A stretch of 9,986 nucleotides of DNA, taken from the NCBI GenBank assembly GCA_019413955.1, contig DXMX01000052.1, positions 3,493 through 13,478 of the forward strand, written 5' to 3'. Shown piece after piece: positions 1-5,922 of the stretch. The position numbers and the translations under genes are program-made. The notes under the pieces were generated by a model, which ran no database searches, had not been told where the DNA came from, and was given only the letters and a program-made list of their open reading frames with translations. Position 1 is the first letter of the stretch, and every line of letters begins with the position of its first letter. Source of the stretch: Collinsella sp. (lineage in GTDB: Bacteria > Actinomycetota > Coriobacteriia > Coriobacteriales > Coriobacteriaceae).

Positions 1-530
1 TCCACGGTCTGGACGGTAGTCTTGGACGGCAAAAAACGGACGCGCGCGGTCGTACCCGGCGCGCCGAGCATGGTATCGCAGGCTTCCTCGATGCGCTGCT
101 GCATCGCGGTAGCCAGAGATGCCACGTCCTTATCGTCAAGCGCGATAGCCTCGACCTTAAAACGGACGTGCGAATCGTCGGGGCCTTGGACGCGAGCCTC
201 GACATGCTCGACCATCACGCGGTCGTCGCGCTCGGCAGCAACCCTGGCGCACGAAGAAAGCGCCGCAAGGGTAACCTCGATATTGCGCTCCCCCGCCGGA
301 TGCACGCAGGACGGTTCGCGACGGGCGAACATCAGGCGGAAAAAGCTCAGCAGTACGCCGATCGCCACGACGCCGGCGCACGCCGTCACGACGATGCGCG
401 GCATGGGGTCGCGCATCAGCAGCATAAAGCGATACGTATACGGCCCCCAAAACTGGCAGACAAGCGTACCCAGTGCCACGATGGTGGCGGCAAGATACAC
501 GATCGCTAGGGCTCGTTTGAGTACGCGCAC
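1..530 (-). CDS. amaP: Alkaline shock response membrane anchor protein AmaP (partial, 3' end outside window)
   Basis: The first 176 residues of an AmaP-like protein are present; the frame is still open at the left edge. AmaP anchors Asp23-type stress proteins to the membrane. The sequence shows a short basic start (VRVLKR), a hydrophobic segment at about residues 7-29, a second at about 45-68 followed by RRE, then a soluble domain from about 82 onward with the alternating pattern of the Asp23/AmaP fold (EVTLAAL, VRFKVEAIA, TAMQQRIEEA, TARVRFLPSK). The start is GTG at 528-530. It is preceded by AAGGGAG with six bases between, and an in-frame TGA lies only four codons upstream, so no longer start is possible. 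The gene follows yebC and a terminator on the same strand, so it probably has its own promoter. Asp23 paralogues would be expected just beyond the edge. The family call rests on topology and domain pattern, not on one diagnostic motif. Confidence 0.8.
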   Translation of the reverse strand, partial: MRVLKRALAIVYLAATIVALGTLVCQFWGPYTYRFMLLMRDPMPRIVVTACAGVVAIGVLLSFFRLMFARREPSCVHPAGERNIEVTLAALSSCARVAAERDDRVMVEHVEARVQGPDDSHVRFKVEAIALDDKDVASLATAMQQRIEEACDTMLGAPGTTARVRFLPSKTTVQTV

Positions 531-580
531 GCGGCGCTCCCTTCAAATCTCGGCTCTCGAAATGCAGAACGGTTCGCATC

Positions 581-627
581 ATTATAAAAGAGCCGGGTCC
601 GGTGCTCTACGCACGCGGATCCGGCTC
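581..627 (-). terminator. Intrinsic terminator after yebC
   Basis: An 11-base-pair stem (590-600 with 617-627, one G-T wobble) surrounds a 16-base loop. Read on the minus strand, the stem is followed by TTTTATAAT, a U-rich tail. It lies 70 bases past the yebC stop and 51 bases before the amaP start, so it should end yebC transcription. The tail itself contains a perfect TATAAT (complement of 581-586), which could double as a -10 box for amaP, but I see no convincing -35 at 16-18 bases upstream of it. Confidence 0.75.
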
Positions 628-696
628 ATCTATTCCACGAGGCTTGCATGCTCGCTTCATTATGCCCAGATATGCACGGCTCAATCCGTGCTGGCG

Positions 697-1503
697 CTAC
701 TCCTCCTCGAGGGCAGCGATGACCTCGTCGGTCATGTCCATGGTGCTGTAGACGTCCTGGACGTCGTCGAGCTCCTCAAGACGGTCGATGAGGCGCTGGA
801 CCTTCTTGGCGTCGGTACCAGAGACCTCGGTCGGGGTGGTCGGGACCATGGTGGTCTCGGAACCCTTGACCTGGACGCCCTGCTCCTCGAGCGCCTTGGA
901 GACAGCCATGACGTCGTTGGCAGCAGTCCAGACGATCCACTCCTCGCCGGCATCCTCGTAGTCCTCGCCACCGGCCTCGGCGATGGACATCATGAACTCA
1001 TCCTCGTCACCGGCAGCACCGTTGGCGATCATGGTCTCCTTCTTGGCGTTCTCGTCCAGGATCTCCTTGGCGACGACGATCTGGCCCTTGCGCTCAAACT
1101 GGAAGGCGACGGAGCCGGAGGTGCCCAGGTTGCCACCAGCGTGGGAGAAGGCGGAACGGACATCAGCGGCGGTACGGTTGCGGTTGTCGGTCAGGCAGTC
1201 GACGTAGACGGCGACACCGGCGGGACCATAGCCCTCGTACACGATGTTCTCGTAGACGGCGGCATCGGCACCCGAACCAAAGGCCTTGTCGATAGCGGAC
1301 TTGATCTTGTCCTTGGGCATGGACTGAGCCTTGGCCTTGGCAACGGCAGCGGCGAGGCTGGCGTTGTTCTCGGGCAGCGGGTCACCGCCGAGACGGGCAG
1401 CAACGGTGATGTTGCGGCTGAGCTTGGAGAAGAGGGCGGAACGCTTGGCGTCCTGCGCGCCCTTACGATGCTTGGTTGTGGCCCACTTAGAGTGTCCGGA
1501 CAT
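697..1503 (-). CDS. yebC: YebC/PmpR (TACO1) family protein
   Basis: Full-length YebC family protein of 268 residues. The family was long called a transcriptional regulator; more recent work links members to the ribosome and relief of stalled translation, so I give both roles. Diagnostic features are the N-terminus MSGHSKWATTKHRKGAQDAKR, PENNASL and MPKDKI in the first domain (about 1-80), then YEGYGPAGVAVYVDCLTDNRNRT, GGNLGTSGSVAFQFERKG (about 122-140), and a C-terminal part with MVPTTP (219-224) and LEELDDVQDVYS (242-253). ATG at 1501-1503 is preceded by AGGAG with a six-base gap. Compared with the usual length of about 240-250 residues, it carries roughly 17 extra residues near 148-165, between the KGQIVV strand and the acidic DEDEF region. 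Transcription ends at the hairpin at 581-627. The antisense strand has a long open frame over this gene that is only a codon-bias shadow. Confidence 0.97.
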   Translation of the reverse strand: MSGHSKWATTKHRKGAQDAKRSALFSKLSRNITVAARLGGDPLPENNASLAAAVAKAKAQSMPKDKIKSAIDKAFGSGADAAVYENIVYEGYGPAGVAVYVDCLTDNRNRTAADVRSAFSHAGGNLGTSGSVAFQFERKGQIVVAKEILDENAKKETMIANGAAGDEDEFMMSIAEAGGEDYEDAGEEWIVWTAANDVMAVSKALEEQGVQVKGSETTMVPTTPTEVSGTDAKKVQRLIDRLEELDDVQDVYSTMDMTDEVIAALEEE

Positions 1504-1633
1504 ACGTGTCTCCTATCGGTTTCGACCTAAAGCCCAGCGCAGATGCTCGGGCAATATAAACAAACGTTGTTATGATATACCTACTGGCCTGCGAGATAAA
1601 CCCCAAAATGAAGGCGTCGTGATGATGCCACCC
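1504..1633 (-). promoter_or_regulatory. AT-rich leader/promoter region of yebC
   Basis: The gap upstream of yebC is AT-rich against a GC-rich background around 1551-1582. Possible minus-strand -10 boxes are TATATT (complement of 1553-1558) and TATCAT (complement of 1571-1576). The latter has TTTATC about 17 bases further upstream. A small inverted repeat, AACAA-ACG-TTGTT, lies at about 1560-1572 within this region. The exact promoter cannot be fixed by eye; that one lies here is a modest inference from base composition and the hairpin-bounded gap. Confidence 0.35.
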
Positions 1634-1668
1634 TTTGGTGCAAAGTAACCTGTCCCCTTTGCACCAAA
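1634..1668. repeat. Perfect stem-loop with CCTGTCCCC loop, abutting the DUF6020-like gene stop
   Basis: A perfect 12-base-pair inverted repeat, TTTGGTGCAAAG (1634-1645) with CTTTGCACCAAA (1657-1668), encloses the 11-base loop TAACCTGTCCC. It touches the stop codon (1669-1671) of the minus-strand gene, so on that mRNA it would form directly after translation ends. No U-tract follows on either strand, which argues against a standard intrinsic terminator. It shares its loop and inner-stem sequence, but not its outer stem, with the element at 3889-3931. Confidence 0.85.
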
Positions 1669-3852
1669 TTAGGACCAGAGGAGGTCGCTACGGGTGATGG
1701 TGGCGCCGATGGCAAAGGGCATGCAGGCGATGACCGGATACAGGTAGCGCATATAGGTCGAGCCGTTGCAGGGGCCGATCAGGCACACGGCGAGCACGCC
1801 CAGCAGCGGCACCCAAATGGCCAGCCCGCGCCACGAATGGCGGCGCAACAGGTAGACCACCACGACGATCATAATCCACACGTAAGTAGCCGAGCTCATG
1901 GTGAGCGAGATAAACGGGATGCGCTGTACTGCCACGCGATACAGGTTGATCAGGTGATCGCACCAGCGCACAACCTTGCTATCGACCGGATGGAAGTCAA
2001 AGTACTTGAGGTTGTCGGGACGCGCCATGATCTCGGCACTATGCGCCGTGCTGTAGACCCAGGCATCGCGCGCGCTCGGATAAAAGTAGCCGTAATAGTT
2101 ATTGATGAGCGCCGAGATATAGCACTCGGGATCCTTTTTGAACATCTGGGCCCACACCTCAAAATAGTCAGCGATGTCCTCCTGCGAGGCGTACTCGTTA
2201 AAGCAGTTCTTGACGGCGTCGGACTTGTCGGGGTTGTAACGGCGGCCCAGATTCTCGTACTTGAGCACACGATCGATCATGGCACGCTCTTCGTCGGTCA
2301 CCAAGCCGTCGCAAGGAGCCTCCACGATGGTACCGTCCTCCTTAACCGTGGGGTTGACACCCGAGTTGAGGCCGTCGTGCTTTTGGACGAAACGAGCCGT
2401 CTGCTGGAACGGAATCGAGAGGGTTTCGCGCTTGGAACCAGGCGTGATGTCGTGTGCCGGCATAAAGACCTTGGTGAAGTACATATTAGAGGCAAGGCAG
2501 AGTGCAAGCACCGCAAGAACTCCCATCCAGCGGAAACGCGGGATGGAGCCCGAAGGCGCAGCACCAGCCTGCTTGGCTGCGCGACGAGCCACATGCGCGT
2601 CCCATGCGCAAAACGCCGCCGCGATTACGCATGCCGCTAGGGGAAACACCAGGCCGCCGTTGCGCAGAAACGTGGAACCCATGGCACCCAGAGCGAGCAG
2701 CAGCCAGTCATGGCGCGCAAAGAGCACGGGCCTCTGTTCGCCCGCACGCTCGGCATTGGCATCACGACGGGGCAAGCCACATGCCACGAGCTTGACGGTC
2801 TGTACCAGCAGCACCAAAAACGCGTCGGCAAACAGCACATCTTTGGTAAGCAGGGCCGCGTAGTTGGAGAACATGGGCATAAACACAAAGAACAGCAAGA
2901 TCACGCCGCGGACCGGCAGACTCACGCCCAGCTTGCGCAGCGACGAGATGGAATAGGCCATGCAGGCGGCCGTGATGAGGAACTGAGCGCAGGTGTAGAT
3001 GGCAAGACCTGCGTTGGCGCTGTTGAACAGTGAAAGCCCCAGCTGGACGCACGAACCGATGATAGCCGTGTGCACCACGGGATGGTGCCCGTTGAGCAGC
3101 ACGTTGGGGTTGAGCAGACGCAGGTAGTCACTCGTGCCGTTGGGGTAGTTGAACCACTGGCGAATCTGCGCACCCGTATCTCCCATAAAAAGGCCGGGCA
3201 GCGAAGCGATGAGCGTGGGCGCCCAGGCGACCATAAGCACCAGGAAGGGCCCGGCAAAGGGATGGACCGAGAGCACGGCGTGAGCCACACGCCATACGCG
3301 GCCAAAGTGCGCTTCGGAAAACGGAATGCGCCGAGAGCTCAGCCAATCTAGACACTCAAAAGCCAGGTAGAAGGCAACGACCGCCAAGAGCATCCAGCCC
3401 GCACCGCCTATCCAGGCGCAGATGATGCGAGCCTTGTCGCCGAGTACGATCTCGGCAGAATCGGTGAGGTCGTAGCTGCGGCCAAACACCATGCAGACGG
3501 CAAAGAACAGCGACGGAAGGATCACCGAAGGACGCCAAGCATCGCCGCGGCCAAAGAATACGTAGCGAAACGGCAGAGTGAGCAGGCAGGCAAGCGCAAG
3601 CAGCATGACCGCGTCGGTATGGCCGGCAAACGAGAGGAGCACCTCGTAGCACACGTACAGCATGCCCGAGGCTTTGGGGTCAATCGCCAAGACTGCGTTG
3701 CTCGAGACCGGCGCGGGATCGATGGAAAACGCCGTGGTCGCCAACAGCGCGAGCAGAAATGCGATGAGCGTCTGCTTGGCGGGGTAGCGCTTAAACCAAA
3801 CAATGCGAGCGGCGTCGCGCGCAGCTGTTGTGGAGAGGTCGGAATCCTTCAC
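1669..3852 (-). CDS. Polytopic membrane protein, DUF6020-like (possible GT-C type glycosyltransferase)
   Basis: A 727-residue integral membrane protein with about a dozen hydrophobic segments. The N-terminal half has segments near 28-44, 65-100, 108-123, 142-168 and 200-221. Landmarks that resemble DUF6020 membrane proteins are LPGLFMGDTGAQIRQW (218-233), NGHHPVVHTAIIG (254-266), LLTKDVLFAD (334-343), FLRNGG (395-400), PFQQTAR (481-487) and MRYLYP (701-706). A large, mostly soluble stretch at about 464-640 is probably outside the cell. The acidic GDTG loop after an early hydrophobic segment, the HHP motif and the overall layout recall GT-C glycosyltransferases that use lipid-linked sugars, but substrate and activity are unknown. 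The start is GTG at 3850-3852; an AAAGG lies about 10 bases upstream, a weak ribosome site. It follows lgt by about 80 bases, separated by a hairpin, and ends directly at another hairpin. Family assignment is from recalled motif pattern. Confidence 0.75.
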   Translation of the reverse strand: MKDSDLSTTAARDAARIVWFKRYPAKQTLIAFLLALLATTAFSIDPAPVSSNAVLAIDPKASGMLYVCYEVLLSFAGHTDAVMLLALACLLTLPFRYVFFGRGDAWRPSVILPSLFFAVCMVFGRSYDLTDSAEIVLGDKARIICAWIGGAGWMLLAVVAFYLAFECLDWLSSRRIPFSEAHFGRVWRVAHAVLSVHPFAGPFLVLMVAWAPTLIASLPGLFMGDTGAQIRQWFNYPNGTSDYLRLLNPNVLLNGHHPVVHTAIIGSCVQLGLSLFNSANAGLAIYTCAQFLITAACMAYSISSLRKLGVSLPVRGVILLFFVFMPMFSNYAALLTKDVLFADAFLVLLVQTVKLVACGLPRRDANAERAGEQRPVLFARHDWLLLALGAMGSTFLRNGGLVFPLAACVIAAAFCAWDAHVARRAAKQAGAAPSGSIPRFRWMGVLAVLALCLASNMYFTKVFMPAHDITPGSKRETLSIPFQQTARFVQKHDGLNSGVNPTVKEDGTIVEAPCDGLVTDEERAMIDRVLKYENLGRRYNPDKSDAVKNCFNEYASQEDIADYFEVWAQMFKKDPECYISALINNYYGYFYPSARDAWVYSTAHSAEIMARPDNLKYFDFHPVDSKVVRWCDHLINLYRVAVQRIPFISLTMSSATYVWIMIVVVVYLLRRHSWRGLAIWVPLLGVLAVCLIGPCNGSTYMRYLYPVIACMPFAIGATITRSDLLWS

Positions 3853-3888
3853 AGTCCAAAAGCCTTTCTAGAAACCTATCAAACTCGG

Positions 3889-3931
3889 CAAGACCACCAC
3901 AAAAGTGCCTGTCCCCTTTGTGGTGGTCTTG
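3889..3931. repeat. Perfect stem-loop with CCTGTCCCC loop, abutting the lgt stop
   Basis: A perfect 15-base-pair inverted repeat, CAAGACCACCACAAA (3889-3903) with TTTGTGGTGGTCTTG (3917-3931), encloses the loop AGTGCCTGTCCCC. It begins one base after the lgt stop codon (3933-3935) on the minus strand and lies 37 bases before the next gene's GTG. No U-tract follows in either direction. The core CCTGTCCCCTTTG (3908-3920) is identical to 1649-1661 in the first hairpin, and the inner CAAA/TTTG is shared, whereas the outer stem sequence is different. Confidence 0.85.
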
Positions 3932-3932
3932 G

Positions 3933-4754
3933 TTAGGCGTCGAGGTAGATGCGCTGGGGGCGATTGCGGTGTCGGGCGAAGATGATGAGCACCAGGCCGG
4001 CAATCACGAGCGGCAAACTCAGCAGCTGACCCATGGTGATGACACCGCCCAGCAGATAGCCCAGCTGGGCATCGGGCACGCGCACGAACTCGACGAGGAA
4101 GCGGACGATGCCGTAGCCCATCACAAACACGCCCATAAACGTGCCCTGGGGCAGCAGCGGTTTTTTGCGACTGAGTACCTGCAGGATGCAAAAGAGCACG
4201 ATGCCCTCAAGAAACGCCTCGTAGAGCTGGGAGGGATGACGCGGCATGTCGCCCGCGGTGCCGCCAAAGACCACACCCCAGGGCAGATCGGTCGGCTTAC
4301 CCCACAGCTCACCGTTCACGAAGTTGGCGCAACGTCCCAGGCACAGCGCCAGCGGAGCACCGATAACGGCAAGGTCGGCGATGGTCCAGGCGTCGAGCTT
4401 ATACATGCGGCACACGATGATGCCGCCCAAGATGCCGCCGACCAGGCCACCGTGGAAGCTCATGCCGCCCTCGTTGGTGGCAAAGATCTCGAGCGGGTGG
4501 GCCCAATAGTAGCCATCACCGTAAAAGACGACGTAGAACAGGCGCGCACCGATAATAAGGCCAAAGACCGCGCCGACCACGACGCTCGTCAGGTCATCAA
4601 TCGTGATGTTGAAGCCCCAGCGGCGCTGCGTGCGATACATGACGACTGCCGTAAGCAGGGCGCCGACCACATAGGCCAGACCGTACCAGTAGATCGTGAT
4701 GGGGCCCGCCGAGATCGCGACGGGGTCAAGCATATGGTAGAGGTCGTTGAGCAT
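3933..4754 (-). CDS. lgt: Prolipoprotein diacylglyceryl transferase
   Basis: Lgt moves diacylglyceryl from phosphatidylglycerol to the lipobox cysteine of prolipoproteins in the cytoplasmic membrane, the first step of lipoprotein maturation. The 273-residue protein has the expected multi-helix layout and motifs: IYWYGLAY near the N-terminus (21-28), GGMSFHGGLVGG with the essential-type histidine at 101, the family signature GRCANFVNGELWG (140-152), HPSQLYEA (173-180), and RFLVEFVR (218-225) with conserved arginine and glutamate. I chose ATG at 4752-4754 because AGGGGG lies six bases upstream and the family normally starts close to this LDP region. An in-frame ATG 20 codons earlier (4812-4814) has no ribosome site and adds a non-conserved extension. 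The gene follows the NifU-domain gene by 109 bases and ends one base before a perfect hairpin. Identification is secure. Confidence 0.97.
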   Translation of the reverse strand: MLNDLYHMLDPVAISAGPITIYWYGLAYVVGALLTAVVMYRTQRRWGFNITIDDLTSVVVGAVFGLIIGARLFYVVFYGDGYYWAHPLEIFATNEGGMSFHGGLVGGILGGIIVCRMYKLDAWTIADLAVIGAPLALCLGRCANFVNGELWGKPTDLPWGVVFGGTAGDMPRHPSQLYEAFLEGIVLFCILQVLSRKKPLLPQGTFMGVFVMGYGIVRFLVEFVRVPDAQLGYLLGGVITMGQLLSLPLVIAGLVLIIFARHRNRPQRIYLDA

Positions 4755-4781
4755 ATCGATCCCCCTGCTCCCTACATACAA

Positions 4782-4814
4782 ATGCGGCCGCGGGCCTTGC
4801 GCTCGCAGCCGCAT
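4782..4814 (-). other. Inverted repeat in the NifU-domain gene to lgt gap
   Basis: A 7-base-pair inverted repeat, ATGCGGC (4782-4788) with GCCGCAT (4808-4814), has a GC-rich 19-base interior. On the minus strand it is followed by ATTTGTATG, only a weak U-rich tail, then the lgt ribosome site. It could be a weak terminator or attenuator between the two genes. In GC-rich DNA a 7-base-pair repeat may also be chance. Confidence 0.35.
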
Positions 4815-4863
4815 ATCTGGGCGTAACGTCTATGCGGAGCATGTCGTCCGCAGCTTTCGCATC

Positions 4864-5142
4864 TTAGAACGGCGCGTACTCGTCGTACAGGTCCTCGGCC
4901 TCGCCGGAAGCATTGACCTGCTCGACGCGGGTAACGCCGGGCACATGCTCCTTCAGGATACGCTCAATGCCCATGGACAGGGTCAGCGAGCTCATGGGGC
5001 AGCCGGCGCAGGCGCCCTGCAGTTCCAGTTTGACGACGCCCTCGTCGTCAACGCCCACATACTCCATATCGCCGCCATCGGCCTGCAGGTTGGGGCGAAT
5101 CTCTTCAAGAACCTTCTTAAGCAGCTCTTCGTTAACAGCCAC
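4864..5142 (-). CDS. NifU-like C-terminal domain protein (Fe-S cluster carrier)
   Basis: A 92-residue stand-alone NifU C-terminal (Nfu) domain. Such proteins hold a [4Fe-4S] cluster between subunits of a dimer and pass it to target enzymes. Visible family features are an N-terminal helix (EELLKKVLEEIRPNLQ), the ADGGDMEYV stretch (21-29), a beta-rich middle and the cluster-binding motif GACAGCPMSS with cysteines 45 and 48, then LTLSMGIERILKEHVPGV (53-70). There is no extra scaffold or A-type domain, as is common in Gram-positive bacteria. The start is GTG at 5140-5142, preceded by AAAGGAG with a five-base gap, a strong site. The protein ends in an acidic tail, EAEDLYDEY. It is the first gene after a 171-base gap containing a 16-base GC palindrome, and lgt follows. 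Fold and metal role are secure; the client enzymes are unknown. Confidence 0.93.
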   Translation of the reverse strand: MAVNEELLKKVLEEIRPNLQADGGDMEYVGVDDEGVVKLELQGACAGCPMSSLTLSMGIERILKEHVPGVTRVEQVNASGEAEDLYDEYAPF

Positions 5143-5164
5143 AGGGGCTCCTTTCTCACAATAA

Positions 5165-5180
5165 CGCGGGCGCGCCCGCG
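5165..5180. promoter_or_regulatory. 16-base perfect GC palindrome upstream of the NifU-domain gene
   Basis: CGCGGGCGCGCCCGCG is fully self-complementary with no spacer. It lies about 11 bases upstream of the AAAGGAG ribosome site of the NifU-domain gene. A weak minus-strand -10 candidate, TAACAT (complement of 5191-5196), is just upstream. Position fits an operator or a short 5'-leader hairpin, though in mRNA a spacerless palindrome would need to open a loop. The function is inference only. Confidence 0.4.
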
Positions 5181-5251
5181 GACAGAAGCTATGTTACTAC
5201 AGCCATGTACCCGCTCACGAGCCGTCCATGCGCGCAGACGCGACTTTCACG

Positions 5252-5310
5252 AGTAGTCAATTTGGGACGGGGCTCTTTGAGCTGCGTTCGTCGTCAGATA
5301 GCGACAACGC
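5252..5310. other. Hairpins and GGGACGGGG block after the dCMP deaminase
   Basis: The deaminase stop is followed, four bases later on the minus strand, by a hairpin of 9 base pairs with one bulged base: 5284-5293 with 5302-5310 and an 8-base loop. Next comes a small GCTC-TTT-GAGC hairpin (5272-5282) and then the sequence AGTCAATTTGGGACGGGG on the plus strand (5255-5272). There is no U-tract, so it is not a classical terminator. The block lacks coding character and sits where the 3' untranslated region of the deaminase would be. Confidence 0.45.
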
Positions 5311-5313
5311 ATA

Positions 5314-5838
5314 TTACTGTCGAGCCTGTCCCCCGGTACCAATCTGAACATCGACGATGACCTGGCGGTAGCTGATGCCGCAAGAGTCAAGAATGCGGCG
5401 GCTGATACGGCCATCATCGGTGTCGGCGTACTTGTTGTCCAGGTAGACAACCTCGCCCACGCCCACCTGCGCCAAAATCTTGGCGCAGTCGTGGCACGGA
5501 AACAGCGTGACGTAGACCGTGGAACCCTCGAGGTCCTTGAGCGAACCACGGTAGTTGAGCACGGCGTTGGCCTCGGCGTGGACCACGTAGTTGTGCTTGT
5601 CCTGCAGCGGGTCGTCGCTCGTACCCCACGGGAAAAAGTCGTCGTTGAGCGCCGAGGGTGTACCGTTGTAGCCCACCGAAAGGATGCGGTGGTTGGTGCT
5701 GGCGATGCACGCACCCACCTGCGTGTTGGGGTCCTTGCTGCGGCGCTGCGCGGCGATGGCCACGCTCATAAAGAACTCGTCCCAGCTAATGACGTCCAGG
5801 CGCTTGCCTGACGAAGTTTGATGAAGATCGTCCGACAT
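5314..5838 (-). CDS. Deoxycytidylate (dCMP) deaminase family protein
   Basis: A 174-residue zinc-dependent cytidine/deoxycytidylate deaminase. The likely reaction is dCMP to dUMP, feeding thymidylate synthesis. Zinc and catalytic motifs are present: VVHAEANAVLN with histidine 87 and glutamate 89, and TLFPCHDCAK with cysteines 115 and 118. The upstream RRSKDPNTQVGACI and VGYNGTP blocks are typical of dCMP deaminases and related ComEB proteins, and separate it from nucleoside cytidine deaminases and tRNA adenosine deaminase. I chose ATG at 5836-5838 because GGAGG lies eight bases upstream; an ATG 12 codons earlier has no ribosome site. The last residues, IGTGGQARQ, look unconserved and are encoded by a stretch containing GGGGGACAGG, related to the loop block of the nearby hairpins. 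The gene follows coaX by 84 bases. Alternative: another deaminase subfamily member with a different nucleotide substrate. Confidence 0.92.
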   Translation of the reverse strand: MSDDLHQTSSGKRLDVISWDEFFMSVAIAAQRRSKDPNTQVGACIASTNHRILSVGYNGTPSALNDDFFPWGTSDDPLQDKHNYVVHAEANAVLNYRGSLKDLEGSTVYVTLFPCHDCAKILAQVGVGEVVYLDNKYADTDDGRISRRILDSCGISYRQVIVDVQIGTGGQARQ

Positions 5839-5889
5839 GGCAGACACCTCCGTAATCGCAATAGTTTGACCCATTGTAGCAGGTGAAAG

Positions 5890-5920
5890 GTGGGGGCGTT
5901 TGTCCCACCGGCGCCCTCAC
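5890..5920. other. Hairpin directly after the coaX stop
   Basis: GTGGGGGCG (5890-5898) pairs with CGCCCTCAC (5912-5920) around a 13-base loop. The stem begins two bases after the coaX stop codon. In minus-strand RNA one pair is an A-C mismatch and no clear U-tract follows. In plus-strand RNA the same position is a G-U wobble and four Us follow, so it would fold better there, though no plus-strand gene lies upstream. It is a possible weak terminator or 3'-end stabiliser for coaX. Confidence 0.4.
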
Positions 5921-5922
5921 TT

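Noticed and set aside
22..1530. A 502-codon open frame on the plus strand
   Set aside because: It runs antisense to yebC and amaP, both clearly real. Its sequence is low-complexity and typical of a shadow frame in GC-rich DNA; it has no family features or ribosome site.
1634..1668. Calling the CCTGTCCCC hairpins intrinsic terminators
   Set aside because: Neither this one nor 3889-3931 is followed by a run of T on either strand, unlike the clear terminators at 8712-8751 and 8758-8804.
3828..4826. A 332-codon open frame on the plus strand over lgt
   Set aside because: It mirrors the conserved lgt gene and reads through the hairpin at 3889-3931; its composition (many His, Gln, Asp) is a shadow artefact.
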